Positions 1 through 7,336 of a stretch of 13,083 bases of DNA are shown piece by piece. Every line of letters begins with the position of its first letter. Within the stretch, counting starts at the first letter, position 1. The stretch spans positions 1 through 13,083 of the forward strand of contig JAGSHA010000052.1 in assembly GCA_023954795.1 (NCBI GenBank), given 5' to 3'. The position numbers were made by a program, and so were the translations under genes. Origin of the DNA: Oceanospirillaceae bacterium. Lineage in GTDB: Bacteria; Pseudomonadota; Gammaproteobacteria; Pseudomonadales; Balneatricaceae. The notes below the pieces were generated by a model, which searched no databases, had not been told where the DNA came from, and saw nothing but the letters and a program-made list of their open reading frames with translations.

Positions 1-82
1 ACACGTATTTCTCAACTGTTCCCCGCACCAGATAGACAGTACACTCTGTTCTATTGCACTACGCTTAGTGATAAAAAATATC

Positions 83-88
83 TGGAGG
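83..88 (+). promoter_or_regulatory. Shine-Dalgarno site deciding the luxP start
   Basis: TGGAGG lies nine bases before the ATG at 98. It lies downstream of the alternative in-frame GTG at 68, so the ten extra N-terminal residues from that GTG are not part of the protein. The signal peptide also reads well only from the ATG. Confidence 0.8.
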
Positions 89-97
89 TTGGTAACC

Positions 98-1225
98 ATG
101 TTTCGGTTTTCATTGCGGATCGAAATACTGAAAATCGTCTTACTGACTCTGATGCTGTCGAGTTTAAAAATACAGGCGGCGGAAGAATATATCCGTATAG
201 ACGACTATGTTAGTCAACATCCTGAACAGCGTAAGGTTATGGACGCTTTTTCCGAGATTGTGCGTGCGCCGGCAGAACCCATTGCGGCAGTACCAGACCG
301 CCCGGTGCGTATCGCGGTGATCTATCCAGGTCTGCAGGCCTCGGACTACTGGCGCAGGAGTTTGATTTCTTTCGAGCAGCGTCTTCGGAATATTCAGCTC
401 CCTTACGAGCTGAAATCTTTTTTATCACGCCCTTCAGTTGATACCGCATTACAAAGTCAGCAGCTTGCAGAAGCCTTAAAATGGCAGCCTGACTATCTGG
501 TCTTTACGCTTGATATCGCGCCGCAGAGCCGAATGATCGAACGCTTGATTGCACGGGGGAAACCCAAGCTCATTCTGCAGAATGTCACTACGCCACTGAT
601 ACGTTGGCAGGCACATCAGCCCTTCCTCTATGTTGGATTCGATCATGCCCAAGGGACCAAACTGATGTCCGATTGGATGCTTCAGCAGATAAACCACGAA
701 GGCAAATATCTGATGTTGTACTTCTCTCCGGGGTATGTGAGCCAGATGCGTGGTGACACATTTGCCAGAGAAGTTGCGCAGCATTCTGGTGTGACTCAGG
801 TGGCGGCTTATTATACGGATGGTGATCGGGAGAAAGCCTATACGGCTACGCTCAGAACCTTGAAGAAACACCCCGATATACAGATGATTTTCGCCAATTC
901 AACTGACGTTGCGCTTGGTGCGCTTCGCGCTTTACGTGAAAGTGATCGGTTGGACATCCTGTTAAACGGTTGGGGAGGAGGTGACGCGGAGCTCAAGGAG
1001 CTGAATCATCAAGGGCTTGATGTCACTGTCATGCGAATTAACGATGACAATGGCATTGCAATGGCGGAAGCCATCAAGCTGGACCAGCAGAAGCAAGGAC
1101 AGCACGTACCCCAAATATTTTCCGGAGATATAAAACTGCTGAACAAGGATCAGTCACCAGCTGAGCTTGAAAAGCTTAAACAACAAGCATTCCGGCTCAG
1201 CGACCTGCCACTAGAGACTCAATAA
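98..1225 (+). CDS. luxP: LuxP-type autoinducer-2 periplasmic binding protein
   Basis: Periplasmic receptor for the quorum-sensing signal AI-2 (furanosyl borate diester), 375 residues. The start is the ATG at 98, nine bases after TGGAGG (83-88); an in-frame GTG at 68 has no such site. Residues 1-27 form a signal peptide (basic start, hydrophobic core, IQA-A cleavage). The body is a two-lobed sugar-binding-type fold (Peripla_BP_4). From memory of V. harveyi LuxP, the AI-2 contacts are Q77, S79, W82, T134, N159, R215, T266, D267, W289 and R310. All ten are present here as Q80, S82, W85, T137, N162, R218, T269, D270, W292 and R313, a constant +3 offset with no gaps. Landmarks are SDYW, QNVTTP, RGDTF, NSTDVALGA, NGWGGG and VMRINDD. 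Both boron-diester-stabilising arginines are kept, so the borated ligand is likely. The next gene abuts it and encodes the membrane partner. Family assignment is very secure; actual AI-2 binding is inferred. Confidence 0.95.
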   Translation: MFRFSLRIEILKIVLLTLMLSSLKIQAAEEYIRIDDYVSQHPEQRKVMDAFSEIVRAPAEPIAAVPDRPVRIAVIYPGLQASDYWRRSLISFEQRLRNIQLPYELKSFLSRPSVDTALQSQQLAEALKWQPDYLVFTLDIAPQSRMIERLIARGKPKLILQNVTTPLIRWQAHQPFLYVGFDHAQGTKLMSDWMLQQINHEGKYLMLYFSPGYVSQMRGDTFAREVAQHSGVTQVAAYYTDGDREKAYTATLRTLKKHPDIQMIFANSTDVALGALRALRESDRLDILLNGWGGGDAELKELNHQGLDVTVMRINDDNGIAMAEAIKLDQQKQGQHVPQIFSGDIKLLNKDQSPAELEKLKQQAFRLSDLPLETQ

Positions 1226-4200
1226 GTGCAAAAAGTACGTTTTTCTACTGTCATTCTTCTATTAGTGTTTGCTTTGTTGGCAGCGTCATCGGCTATTTTG
1301 CTGACACCCGCCTACCTTGGCTCTGAGAAAGCACTTCAGCATGAAATTAAGCTGGCTTACGAACGGGACCAGCGTGCTTTGAACAGCATCATTGAGGCAC
1401 GCTTTAAGAACATTCAGCATATTAGTCAGGAAGTCATTAAAGCTCGAGAGTTGCGCTGGGCGTTAAACGCGAACGAACCGAAAATGATCTCCCGAGTAAT
1501 CGATACTTTGCTTGCGGGGGAGAATGGTCAACATATCGATGCCATTGTGATTGAAAATAGTGACGGCGTTCTCACCGTTGGTACCAATAGCAGCCTTCTT
1601 GACGTACAACTTCCATTAGAAAAGATCAGCCAGCACTATGCACCTTCGGCAACCTGGAGCAGCGTCAATGTGGAAGGTGATAATGAGTACTACAGCGTAT
1701 TACGTTTAACCCTGCCGGTGGTTGATGAACGCTTCGGAGAAGTGATCGGAAAAATGCACACCTTTGTGTTGCTGAATGATAACTATTGGATCATTGGTCA
1801 GTTGCAGAGTTTGTTTGGTTCACAGGCTATCTCCCTGAGTCTTGGCAGTCATTTATTGGACGAACTGGAAGGTGCAGCGGGGCAGTTGCACAACTTACAT
1901 GCCGCAGGTGTGATCTCAAAGGGAGTACTGACGACCGAAAACAGCATCTTACGTGAGCATTCGCTACGGATTGGCAGCAGTGAACGTTACAGTGTTCGTA
2001 CCTTGTTGCCGAACAATGCCTACCTTGCTCTAAGGGATGCCTACATATCGAATCTCTCCTACGCAGCGCTGCTGGTGATGGTGCTCGGTATTGTCACCAT
2101 GCTGGTCATTCAGTATCTGACCCGTAGCTCGCTCTCCTATCTGACTCAATATGCCGAACAGATCCCTGAAAGTGGTTCGCCGCAGCCATTTAGAGGCGGA
2201 CGTTTCAACGAATTTATCCGTGTGGGCAATGCGGTTGAGAAAATGTTGCTGCGGATTCGTGATCGTGACAAACACTTGTCCAGCATTATCGACCATTCAC
2301 CGGGCCTTATATTCATCAAGGATATGGATCAGCGCTACCAATTGGTCAATACGCGCCTGGCGGAACTGTTTAACCTGACGCCCAATCAGATGATCGGCAA
2401 GCGTGACCAATGGGTATTGAGCGATGACTTGATGGCGTCAGTGCTGAAATCGGATCAGCAACTGTTAAAAAGTCATCATCCCACCCAGTATGAGATGAAA
2501 ATTGAAACCAATAAGGGGCTCTGCATCTTTTTGGTGAGCAAGTTTCCGATCTTCTGTGATCAGGGCAAACTCGAATCGATTGGTGGCATTGCGACGGACA
2601 TAACCGGTATTAAACAAGTAGAGGATCAGTTAAGGCTCGCCCAGCAGGTGTTTGCTGAGACCGGCGAAGCCATCATAGTTCTTGATGAGGAACACGATGT
2701 ACTGACCTCAAACCGCGCGTTTATGGAGATGAGTGGTGTCAACGAGTGTGATATCACGGCTGCGGCACACACGTTTCTGGCGGCATATCCAGAAATCCTC
2801 CATCAATTGGAGCATGACAAACGATGGCAAGGGGAGTGCTCATTAGAGTGCGCTGATAGCAGTGCGTTACCGGTACTCGTATCGGCAACGCTTCTCTCCA
2901 GTATTGATGGGGAGAATCGCTATGTGATCCTGTTCAGGGATATCACCAACCTGAAAATTGCTGAGCAAAGGCTTCAGCGTCTGGCCTTGTATGACAATCT
3001 GACCGGTTTGCCGAACCGCAGTCTGTTCAATCAGCAATTGGAGAAGGTGCTAAACCGTGACACCCAGCTTATCACCGCGGTGTTGTTCATTGATCTGGAT
3101 CGTTTCAAGAGTATCAACGATACCTACGGCCATAGTGTGGGTGACCAGTTGCTGCTCCAGGTCGCAGATCGATTACGTACCTGCGTCGATCTGAAGGATT
3201 CGGTTTCGCGTTTAGGGGGAGATGAGTTCACGGTAATACTGCGAGATATACCTGATCGCGGTCAGGTTGAGCCTATTGCACGACGCATTACCACGGCGTT
3301 GCGTAAACCCTATGATCTGGGGTCTATTCGGTGCTTTACATCTGCGAGTATCGGTGTTGCGATTGCCGGTAAAGACGGTGAAGATGTAGACACATTGACG
3401 CGCCATGCCGACCTGGCGATGTACCAGGCCAAAGCTCAGGGGCGCGATATTATCCAGTTCTTTGACCAAGCGATAAACGCGCGCCATCAGCAGCGTCATC
3501 AATACGAAGAAGATCTTCGTAAGGCGGTCGATAACAACGAGCTGTTTGTCGTATATCAGCCGCGTTTTGATATTAGCGGCCAGCATATGCGTGGGGCTGA
3601 AGCGTTGGTTCGCTGGAGCCATCCGGTGCACGGCGCAGTATCGCCCGCTGAATTTATTCCTATTGCAGAAGCGTCCAATTTGATTGTTCGGCTTGGGCGT
3701 TTCGTCTTATTTGAAGCCTGTAAGCAGGCGGCTGCATGGAATGCCGATGGTTATCAGTTAGCGGTCTCGGTGAACCTGTCTCCTCGCCAGCTGCATGAGC
3801 GGGATCTGGTTAAGGATATTGGTCGTGCGCTGAGTGACGCGGGCCTGCCTCCACATCTGCTTGAACTGGAAATCACGGAAACCCATGTGATGGAAAATAT
3901 CGATCAGTTTCTCCCGCTACTGAACGAGATCAGAGAGATGGGCGTTACGCTGGCCGTGGACGACTTTGGTACCGGCTACTCCTCATTGATGTATCTGAAA
4001 AAATTGCCGGTCGACATCGTGAAGATTGACCGCTCGTTTATCATGGATGTGCCGGGTGATACCGATGATGAAAATCTGGTACGTGCAATCATTAGTATGT
4101 CCCACAGCCTGCGTTTACGCGTTGTAGCAGAAGGTGTTGAAACTGAAGAACAGCAGCAGTTCCTGTGTAACCTGGGTTGCGATCAGCTTCAGGGATTCCT

Positions 4201-4267
4201 GTTTGGGCGGCCTGATAGTGTCACTCAACTGAAGGCGTTAGCTGATCAGGAAATGGCGACGCCTTAG
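1226..4267 (+). CDS. LuxQ-like sensor with PAS-PAS-GGDEF-EAL output (c-di-GMP turnover)
   Basis: Inner-membrane protein of 1013 residues that probably converts LuxP occupancy into c-di-GMP synthesis or breakdown. TM1 is about residues 8-26, a periplasmic domain about 27-276, and TM2 about 277-297. The periplasmic part resembles the LuxQ sensor: a W-x-x-V-x-V stretch near 144, then LPVVDERFGEVIGK and VLLNDNYWIIGQL, matching LuxQ's PVLEPKTGEVMG and VVLDNNFALMEKL. Then come PAS (about 349-464), PAS (about 470-578), GGDEF (about 587-745; GGDEF motif 664-668, DNLTGLPNR, FIDLDRFKSIND) and EAL (about 762-1000; EAL 792-794, NLSPRQ, ITET, DDFGTGYSS, KIDRSF, AEGVE). Both catalytic motifs are intact. 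The inhibitory I-site RxxD reads DLKD (655-658), so its arginine is missing. The histidine kinase and receiver domains of Vibrio LuxQ are absent. The GTG start directly follows the luxP stop with no spacer, implying coupled translation. I do not call it luxQ because the output differs. Confidence 0.93.
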   Translation: MQKVRFSTVILLLVFALLAASSAILLTPAYLGSEKALQHEIKLAYERDQRALNSIIEARFKNIQHISQEVIKARELRWALNANEPKMISRVIDTLLAGENGQHIDAIVIENSDGVLTVGTNSSLLDVQLPLEKISQHYAPSATWSSVNVEGDNEYYSVLRLTLPVVDERFGEVIGKMHTFVLLNDNYWIIGQLQSLFGSQAISLSLGSHLLDELEGAAGQLHNLHAAGVISKGVLTTENSILREHSLRIGSSERYSVRTLLPNNAYLALRDAYISNLSYAALLVMVLGIVTMLVIQYLTRSSLSYLTQYAEQIPESGSPQPFRGGRFNEFIRVGNAVEKMLLRIRDRDKHLSSIIDHSPGLIFIKDMDQRYQLVNTRLAELFNLTPNQMIGKRDQWVLSDDLMASVLKSDQQLLKSHHPTQYEMKIETNKGLCIFLVSKFPIFCDQGKLESIGGIATDITGIKQVEDQLRLAQQVFAETGEAIIVLDEEHDVLTSNRAFMEMSGVNECDITAAAHTFLAAYPEILHQLEHDKRWQGECSLECADSSALPVLVSATLLSSIDGENRYVILFRDITNLKIAEQRLQRLALYDNLTGLPNRSLFNQQLEKVLNRDTQLITAVLFIDLDRFKSINDTYGHSVGDQLLLQVADRLRTCVDLKDSVSRLGGDEFTVILRDIPDRGQVEPIARRITTALRKPYDLGSIRCFTSASIGVAIAGKDGEDVDTLTRHADLAMYQAKAQGRDIIQFFDQAINARHQQRHQYEEDLRKAVDNNELFVVYQPRFDISGQHMRGAEALVRWSHPVHGAVSPAEFIPIAEASNLIVRLGRFVLFEACKQAAAWNADGYQLAVSVNLSPRQLHERDLVKDIGRALSDAGLPPHLLELEITETHVMENIDQFLPLLNEIREMGVTLAVDDFGTGYSSLMYLKKLPVDIVKIDRSFIMDVPGDTDDENLVRAIISMSHSLRLRVVAEGVETEEQQQFLCNLGCDQLQGFLFGRPDSVTQLKALADQEMATP

Positions 4268-4396
4268 TGTGATGGATGACAGAGCGACGGATGCGGAATG
4301 ATGAATGCATCAGACTCGTGGCTATCAGAACAATGTTGATTATCAAGTCATGCTCTTGATGCGGTGTCGTAGATTGCTTTGATTTTTAAGCCAACG

Positions 4397-4447
4397 CGGG
4401 GCTTCTGCCTCAGGTGATTGTTGTGCTGAGTTTCTGCTTGAGCCCCG
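4397..4447. repeat. Nested inverted repeat between convergent genes
   Basis: CGGGGCT (4397-4403) is complementary to AGCCCCG (4441-4447), and inside it CTCAG (4409-4413) is complementary to CTGAG (4426-4430). It sits in the 181-base gap between the c-di-GMP gene (plus) and the kinase-nuclease gene (minus), ending one base before the latter's stop codon. No clear T-run follows on either strand, so a bidirectional terminator is possible but not convincing. Confidence 0.4.
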
Positions 4448-4448
4448 A

Positions 4449-6491
4449 TTACACGTCGTAACCCGTCGATACTGAAGGTTTTGGGGCCTGAGTATGGGGG
4501 CAGGCACAGCTCACTTCTTGATAGATACGTGGGGCCTCATGTTGGTACCGTCCGGAAAAGTGAAAGGGTATCAAGTGTTCGACTGCAGCGTGGCGGCCAA
4601 TCTCGCCGCATGCGCCGGTGGTTAAGTGCCCGGTAAGTTTGGCCAGAGCTCTATCCGCATTTACAAATGAGGCTTCACAAAAAAGCGTATGGGCACCTTG
4701 AGCAAGCGAGATTAAGGAGGCCCGATTGTTTGCTGTGTCGCCCAGATCAGTGGCGTAGACCAGTTTCTTACCCGCACACTTCATCAGTACCTTCTCAGTC
4801 AGATCGGATACTGAATAAACGCGGTCATCTATCCGGATGCACGCTTCCTGTTCACCGTTGAGCACGTGCGCTTTGAGTTGCTGTAACCAGGGCCCGGCGG
4901 TGAGACCCAGTGCCGACAACTGGTCCTTGCGCACGTTGACCTGGCGTAATGGCTCAAAGGCATACGCCAGTACCGGTGTGTATGGATTGATATTGTCTTT
5001 TGCCGTGTGATCTAACGTGACGGCGCGTACACGGAAGAACGGTTCCTGCCAGATAATGTCACTGTTGAGGTCTTGTCTCGGAAACTCTTCACTTAAGGGC
5101 GTGCCGGCGGCTATTTGCCAGTGGCGTAGCTGCTGGTCATGCAGTTCATAGATATCAAAGACGGGTGCCTTGTCGCCTATGCGATCCCATAGAATCCCGC
5201 TGATCATTCCCGCAATATTGTGTGCCAGTCCCGGCGGACCAAACAATCGACAAGGCGGATAATGGCCGATACGGCAACGCAGTAGCCAGAGAAATCCGCA
5301 GATGTGATCAATGTGAGCATGGCTGATAAATACATCAGTCACTTGGTGTGCAGTTCGTGCAGAGATGGGGCCGTGATAACCCAGATCGAACAAGATACAG
5401 CGTTTTTGGTGACCCATCTGTAACAACAGAAGGGGATCGCCAAAGACACCGTTTACCATGGTCGCATCCACTGGGCCTACACGCATCATAAGAGGTGGAC
5501 TCAGCTGTTCCTGCTGTGATTTGGCAAACAGGGCTTCTTTGCCGATGACCGCTACCTGTCGAGGGTGTCGGTTGGCGGGCATCGATGATGAGCGCGCGGG
5601 GACTGCGGTATGTAACCCCCGTGCATGGGTATACAAAGCATCCCTCAGCAGCCACTGATCGATAGTTAGGTTTTTATCGTATTGAGGTGCCTGTATGCGC
5701 AGTGTATTGCCGCTTAGGCCCAGAATCTGGCCCAGAGTAACGGTTCGTTGTTTGTGCAGGAGGGCCATTTGCCGTCCTTCCCAGGCATCAGATGCATTCA
5801 GCGGCGGTGGGGTGCCGAGTATAGTGGTGTCGTTTAACCTGAAGGTGTGTTCAACGGCACGCGTCAGGTGCTGTTGCCACTTCTGAGTGCGGATAGATCT
5901 GATGGCGGCTTTTTCAGGCTTGTGGGCGTTGGCATGGGAGGCAATAAGCAATAATCTGACACCGCTGGTGCTCAGTTCACTGGATAACGGGGGAGGTTGA
6001 CCATCAGGGGTCAGTACCAAGACCAGGTCGGCACACGTAGCGGCAATCAGCGCCGGCAGGAGTTCTGCACCGGCAATACATCGGCTGACGCCGGGTGCGT
6101 CGATAATCAGTAGGTCGTTCTCCATCTGGGGTAACCGGGAAAGCAGTGTTCTGACGGCATCAATCAGCGGTAAGCGAAACCGACCGGCATCTAAGCTGCA
6201 CAGTGCTTCGAAGTCCCGCAGAATCCACAAGTGCCGATTGTCCTTGGAGAGTTCTGGGATCATCAGGCAGAGTGCCCCCGGGATGCCAAAGGCAGGCGAG
6301 CCAGGGTCGGCATCCAGTAACGTGACCTGACGTCCGTCAGCCATTAAGTGCTGACTCAGTTGATCTGCCAAAGTGGATTTTCCTGCGCCGGTCTCACCGA
6401 AAATCAGCACACGGCGTATATTGGTCAGATGTTCTTTGTTGATCTGTTCGGGAGAATAGGCGGTATAACCCCGATTATGCGCGCGACTCAT
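4449..6491 (-). CDS. Clp1/Grc3-like P-loop kinase fused to RNase Z-like MBL nuclease
   Basis: A 680-residue two-part protein. Residues 28-300 look like a Clp1/Grc3/COG1341 polynucleotide 5'-kinase: Walker A GETGAGKST (32-40), then DADPGSPAFGIPG (60-72), recalling the family's DxDxGQ...PG, LLIIDAPG (Walker B, D131), and a tail around 240-270 (TLGQILGLSGNTLRI) like the COG1341 C-terminal part. Residues 336-655 form a metallo-beta-lactamase fold of the RNase Z type: SHAHIDHICGF with H391, H393, D395 and H396, then LDH (H495), YATDLGD (D582), FCEASF, GHLTTG (H622) and PFHFSGRY (H644), the last typical of tRNase Z. Start ATG 6491 follows AGAGGA with an eight-base spacer; an upstream TTG at 6509 is possible. 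It overlaps the preceding HTH-ribbon gene by 17 bases, so the two are probably co-translated. Inferred role: RNA 5'-end phosphorylation plus 3'-end or endonucleolytic processing. The substrate is unknown, and the nucleotide-binding part might instead be regulatory. Confidence 0.82.
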   Translation of the reverse strand: MSRAHNRGYTAYSPEQINKEHLTNIRRVLIFGETGAGKSTLADQLSQHLMADGRQVTLLDADPGSPAFGIPGALCLMIPELSKDNRHLWILRDFEALCSLDAGRFRLPLIDAVRTLLSRLPQMENDLLIIDAPGVSRCIAGAELLPALIAATCADLVLVLTPDGQPPPLSSELSTSGVRLLLIASHANAHKPEKAAIRSIRTQKWQQHLTRAVEHTFRLNDTTILGTPPPLNASDAWEGRQMALLHKQRTVTLGQILGLSGNTLRIQAPQYDKNLTIDQWLLRDALYTHARGLHTAVPARSSSMPANRHPRQVAVIGKEALFAKSQQEQLSPPLMMRVGPVDATMVNGVFGDPLLLLQMGHQKRCILFDLGYHGPISARTAHQVTDVFISHAHIDHICGFLWLLRCRIGHYPPCRLFGPPGLAHNIAGMISGILWDRIGDKAPVFDIYELHDQQLRHWQIAAGTPLSEEFPRQDLNSDIIWQEPFFRVRAVTLDHTAKDNINPYTPVLAYAFEPLRQVNVRKDQLSALGLTAGPWLQQLKAHVLNGEQEACIRIDDRVYSVSDLTEKVLMKCAGKKLVYATDLGDTANNRASLISLAQGAHTLFCEASFVNADRALAKLTGHLTTGACGEIGRHAAVEHLIPFHFSGRYQHEAPRIYQEVSCACPHTQAPKPSVSTGYDV

Positions 6492-6774
6492 TGGCCTCGT
6501 CCTCTTCAATGCTGATCAGAGGTTCGCTGATCCAGGTGCCGTGGCATTGCGGGCATCTTCCCGGCTTGTGCAGCTTGTTGCTTTGGAACAGAAAGTCACA
6601 CTTGTTGCAGCATGCCGGCTCTATCAACATCTGGTAAGGCAGGTTGCGTAAGCTTTGTTGTAGATGCTGGAGGCCATCCTCTATGTCCTTAGGATGTTCA
6701 TCGAGCAACAGGGCCAGTTCCTTTATGCTCATTGGATTATTTAGCAGTATGTTGATCAGCGCTTTTCGGAACAT
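6475..6774 (-). CDS. Small winged-HTH plus zinc-ribbon protein (COG3357-like)
   Basis: A 99-residue protein, probably a DNA- or RNA-binding regulator or adaptor. Residues 1-50 are helical with a winged-helix pattern (SIKELALLLDEHPKDIEDGL as the recognition segment). Residues 55-81 form a zinc ribbon with two CxxC knuckles, C56-x2-C59 and C74-x2-C77, ending in CHGTWI. The tail is acidic (IEEDEANE). This layout recalls COG3357, predicted HTH/Zn-ribbon regulators best known from archaea; that match is from memory. Start ATG 6774 follows AGGGGG with a six-base spacer, and the in-frame TTG at 6795 is less likely. Its 3' end overlaps the kinase-nuclease gene by 17 bases, strongly suggesting that the two function together, either as a dedicated regulator or as a nucleic-acid-binding subunit. 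Its target cannot be told from the sequence. Confidence 0.8.
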   Translation of the reverse strand: MFRKALINILLNNPMSIKELALLLDEHPKDIEDGLQHLQQSLRNLPYQMLIEPACCNKCDFLFQSNKLHKPGRCPQCHGTWISEPLISIEEDEANESRA

Positions 6775-6858
6775 ATGTTTCCCCCTGCTAGCCAAAGAGA
6801 GATTGCCTACTTGATCCGATCTTGCAGCAGGTATGCATTGCGCACGCTAAGGGACGGA

Positions 6859-7200
6859 TTAACCCGGAGGCCAATGCATCGCGCGGCCACCCAGCAGGTG
6901 CAAATGGATATGAAATACTTCCTGTCCGCCGTGTTCGTTGCAGTTCCAGACCAGACGATAACCGTGGCGGGCCAGCCCCAGTTGATCGGCGAGTTGTTTC
7001 GCGGTCAGTACCGTATGGCTGATCAACGTGCCATCACTTTCGGTTAAGTCGTTCAAGGTGGCTATGTGTTGGCGTGGAATGATCAGCACATGGCTAGGGG
7101 CCTGAGGATTTATATCGCGGAACGCGACCAGTCTGTCGTCCTCATACACGATATCCGATGGGATCTCTTTGGCGACGATTTTGCAGAATAAGCAGTCCAT
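6859..7200 (-). CDS. hinT: Histidine triad (HIT) nucleotide-binding protein, HinT type
   Basis: Cytoplasmic purine-nucleoside phosphoramidase or nucleotidyl hydrolase of the Hint branch, 113 residues, the usual length. Visible motifs are DCLFCKI with C3 and C6 (the zinc pair of many bacterial members), INPQAPSHVLIIP, WNCNEHGGQEVFHIHLHLLGG containing the triad H97-x-H99-x-H101 (H99 the expected nucleophile), and the C-terminal WPPG typical of Hint. Start ATG 7200 follows TGAGG with a six-base spacer; a GTG at 7212 would add four residues. HinT in E. coli removes AMP from lysyl-tRNA synthetase adenylates. Here it lies 84 bases upstream of the HTH-ribbon and kinase-nuclease genes on the same strand, so co-transcription is possible, but HinT is a common housekeeping gene and the link may be incidental. 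Confidence 0.95.
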   Translation of the reverse strand: MDCLFCKIVAKEIPSDIVYEDDRLVAFRDINPQAPSHVLIIPRQHIATLNDLTESDGTLISHTVLTAKQLADQLGLARHGYRLVWNCNEHGGQEVFHIHLHLLGGRAMHWPPG

Positions 7201-7336
7201 ATGATGCCTCACATCATGTGATCTCGTTTTGATTGTTTTGCAGACACTCTAAGCATAGGAGACAACGTCTCTCCGTAGGGGCAGTAAAATCTTTTTGGTC
7301 GGCATGCGGGGCTAGATGTTGCTGCGTTGATACGTG

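Noticed and set aside
54..82. TTGCAC plus AATATC as a luxP promoter
   Set aside because: The -10 match is poor and the implied start site would fall after the ribosome-binding site.
68..97. GTG start ten codons before the luxP ATG
   Set aside because: It has no Shine-Dalgarno, and the TGGAGG site lies between it and the ATG at 98, which gives a clean signal peptide.
3212..3631. 139-residue minus-strand reading frame
   Set aside because: It lies opposite the conserved GGDEF-EAL coding sequence; a shadow.
5335..5655. 106-residue minus-strand reading frame
   Set aside because: It lies in another frame inside the kinase-nuclease gene, where the main frame carries the conserved MBL motifs.
7236..7284. 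GGAGAC/GTCTCT inverted repeat as terminator of the RND gene
   Set aside because: The stem is only about five pairs and no T-run follows on the minus strand.
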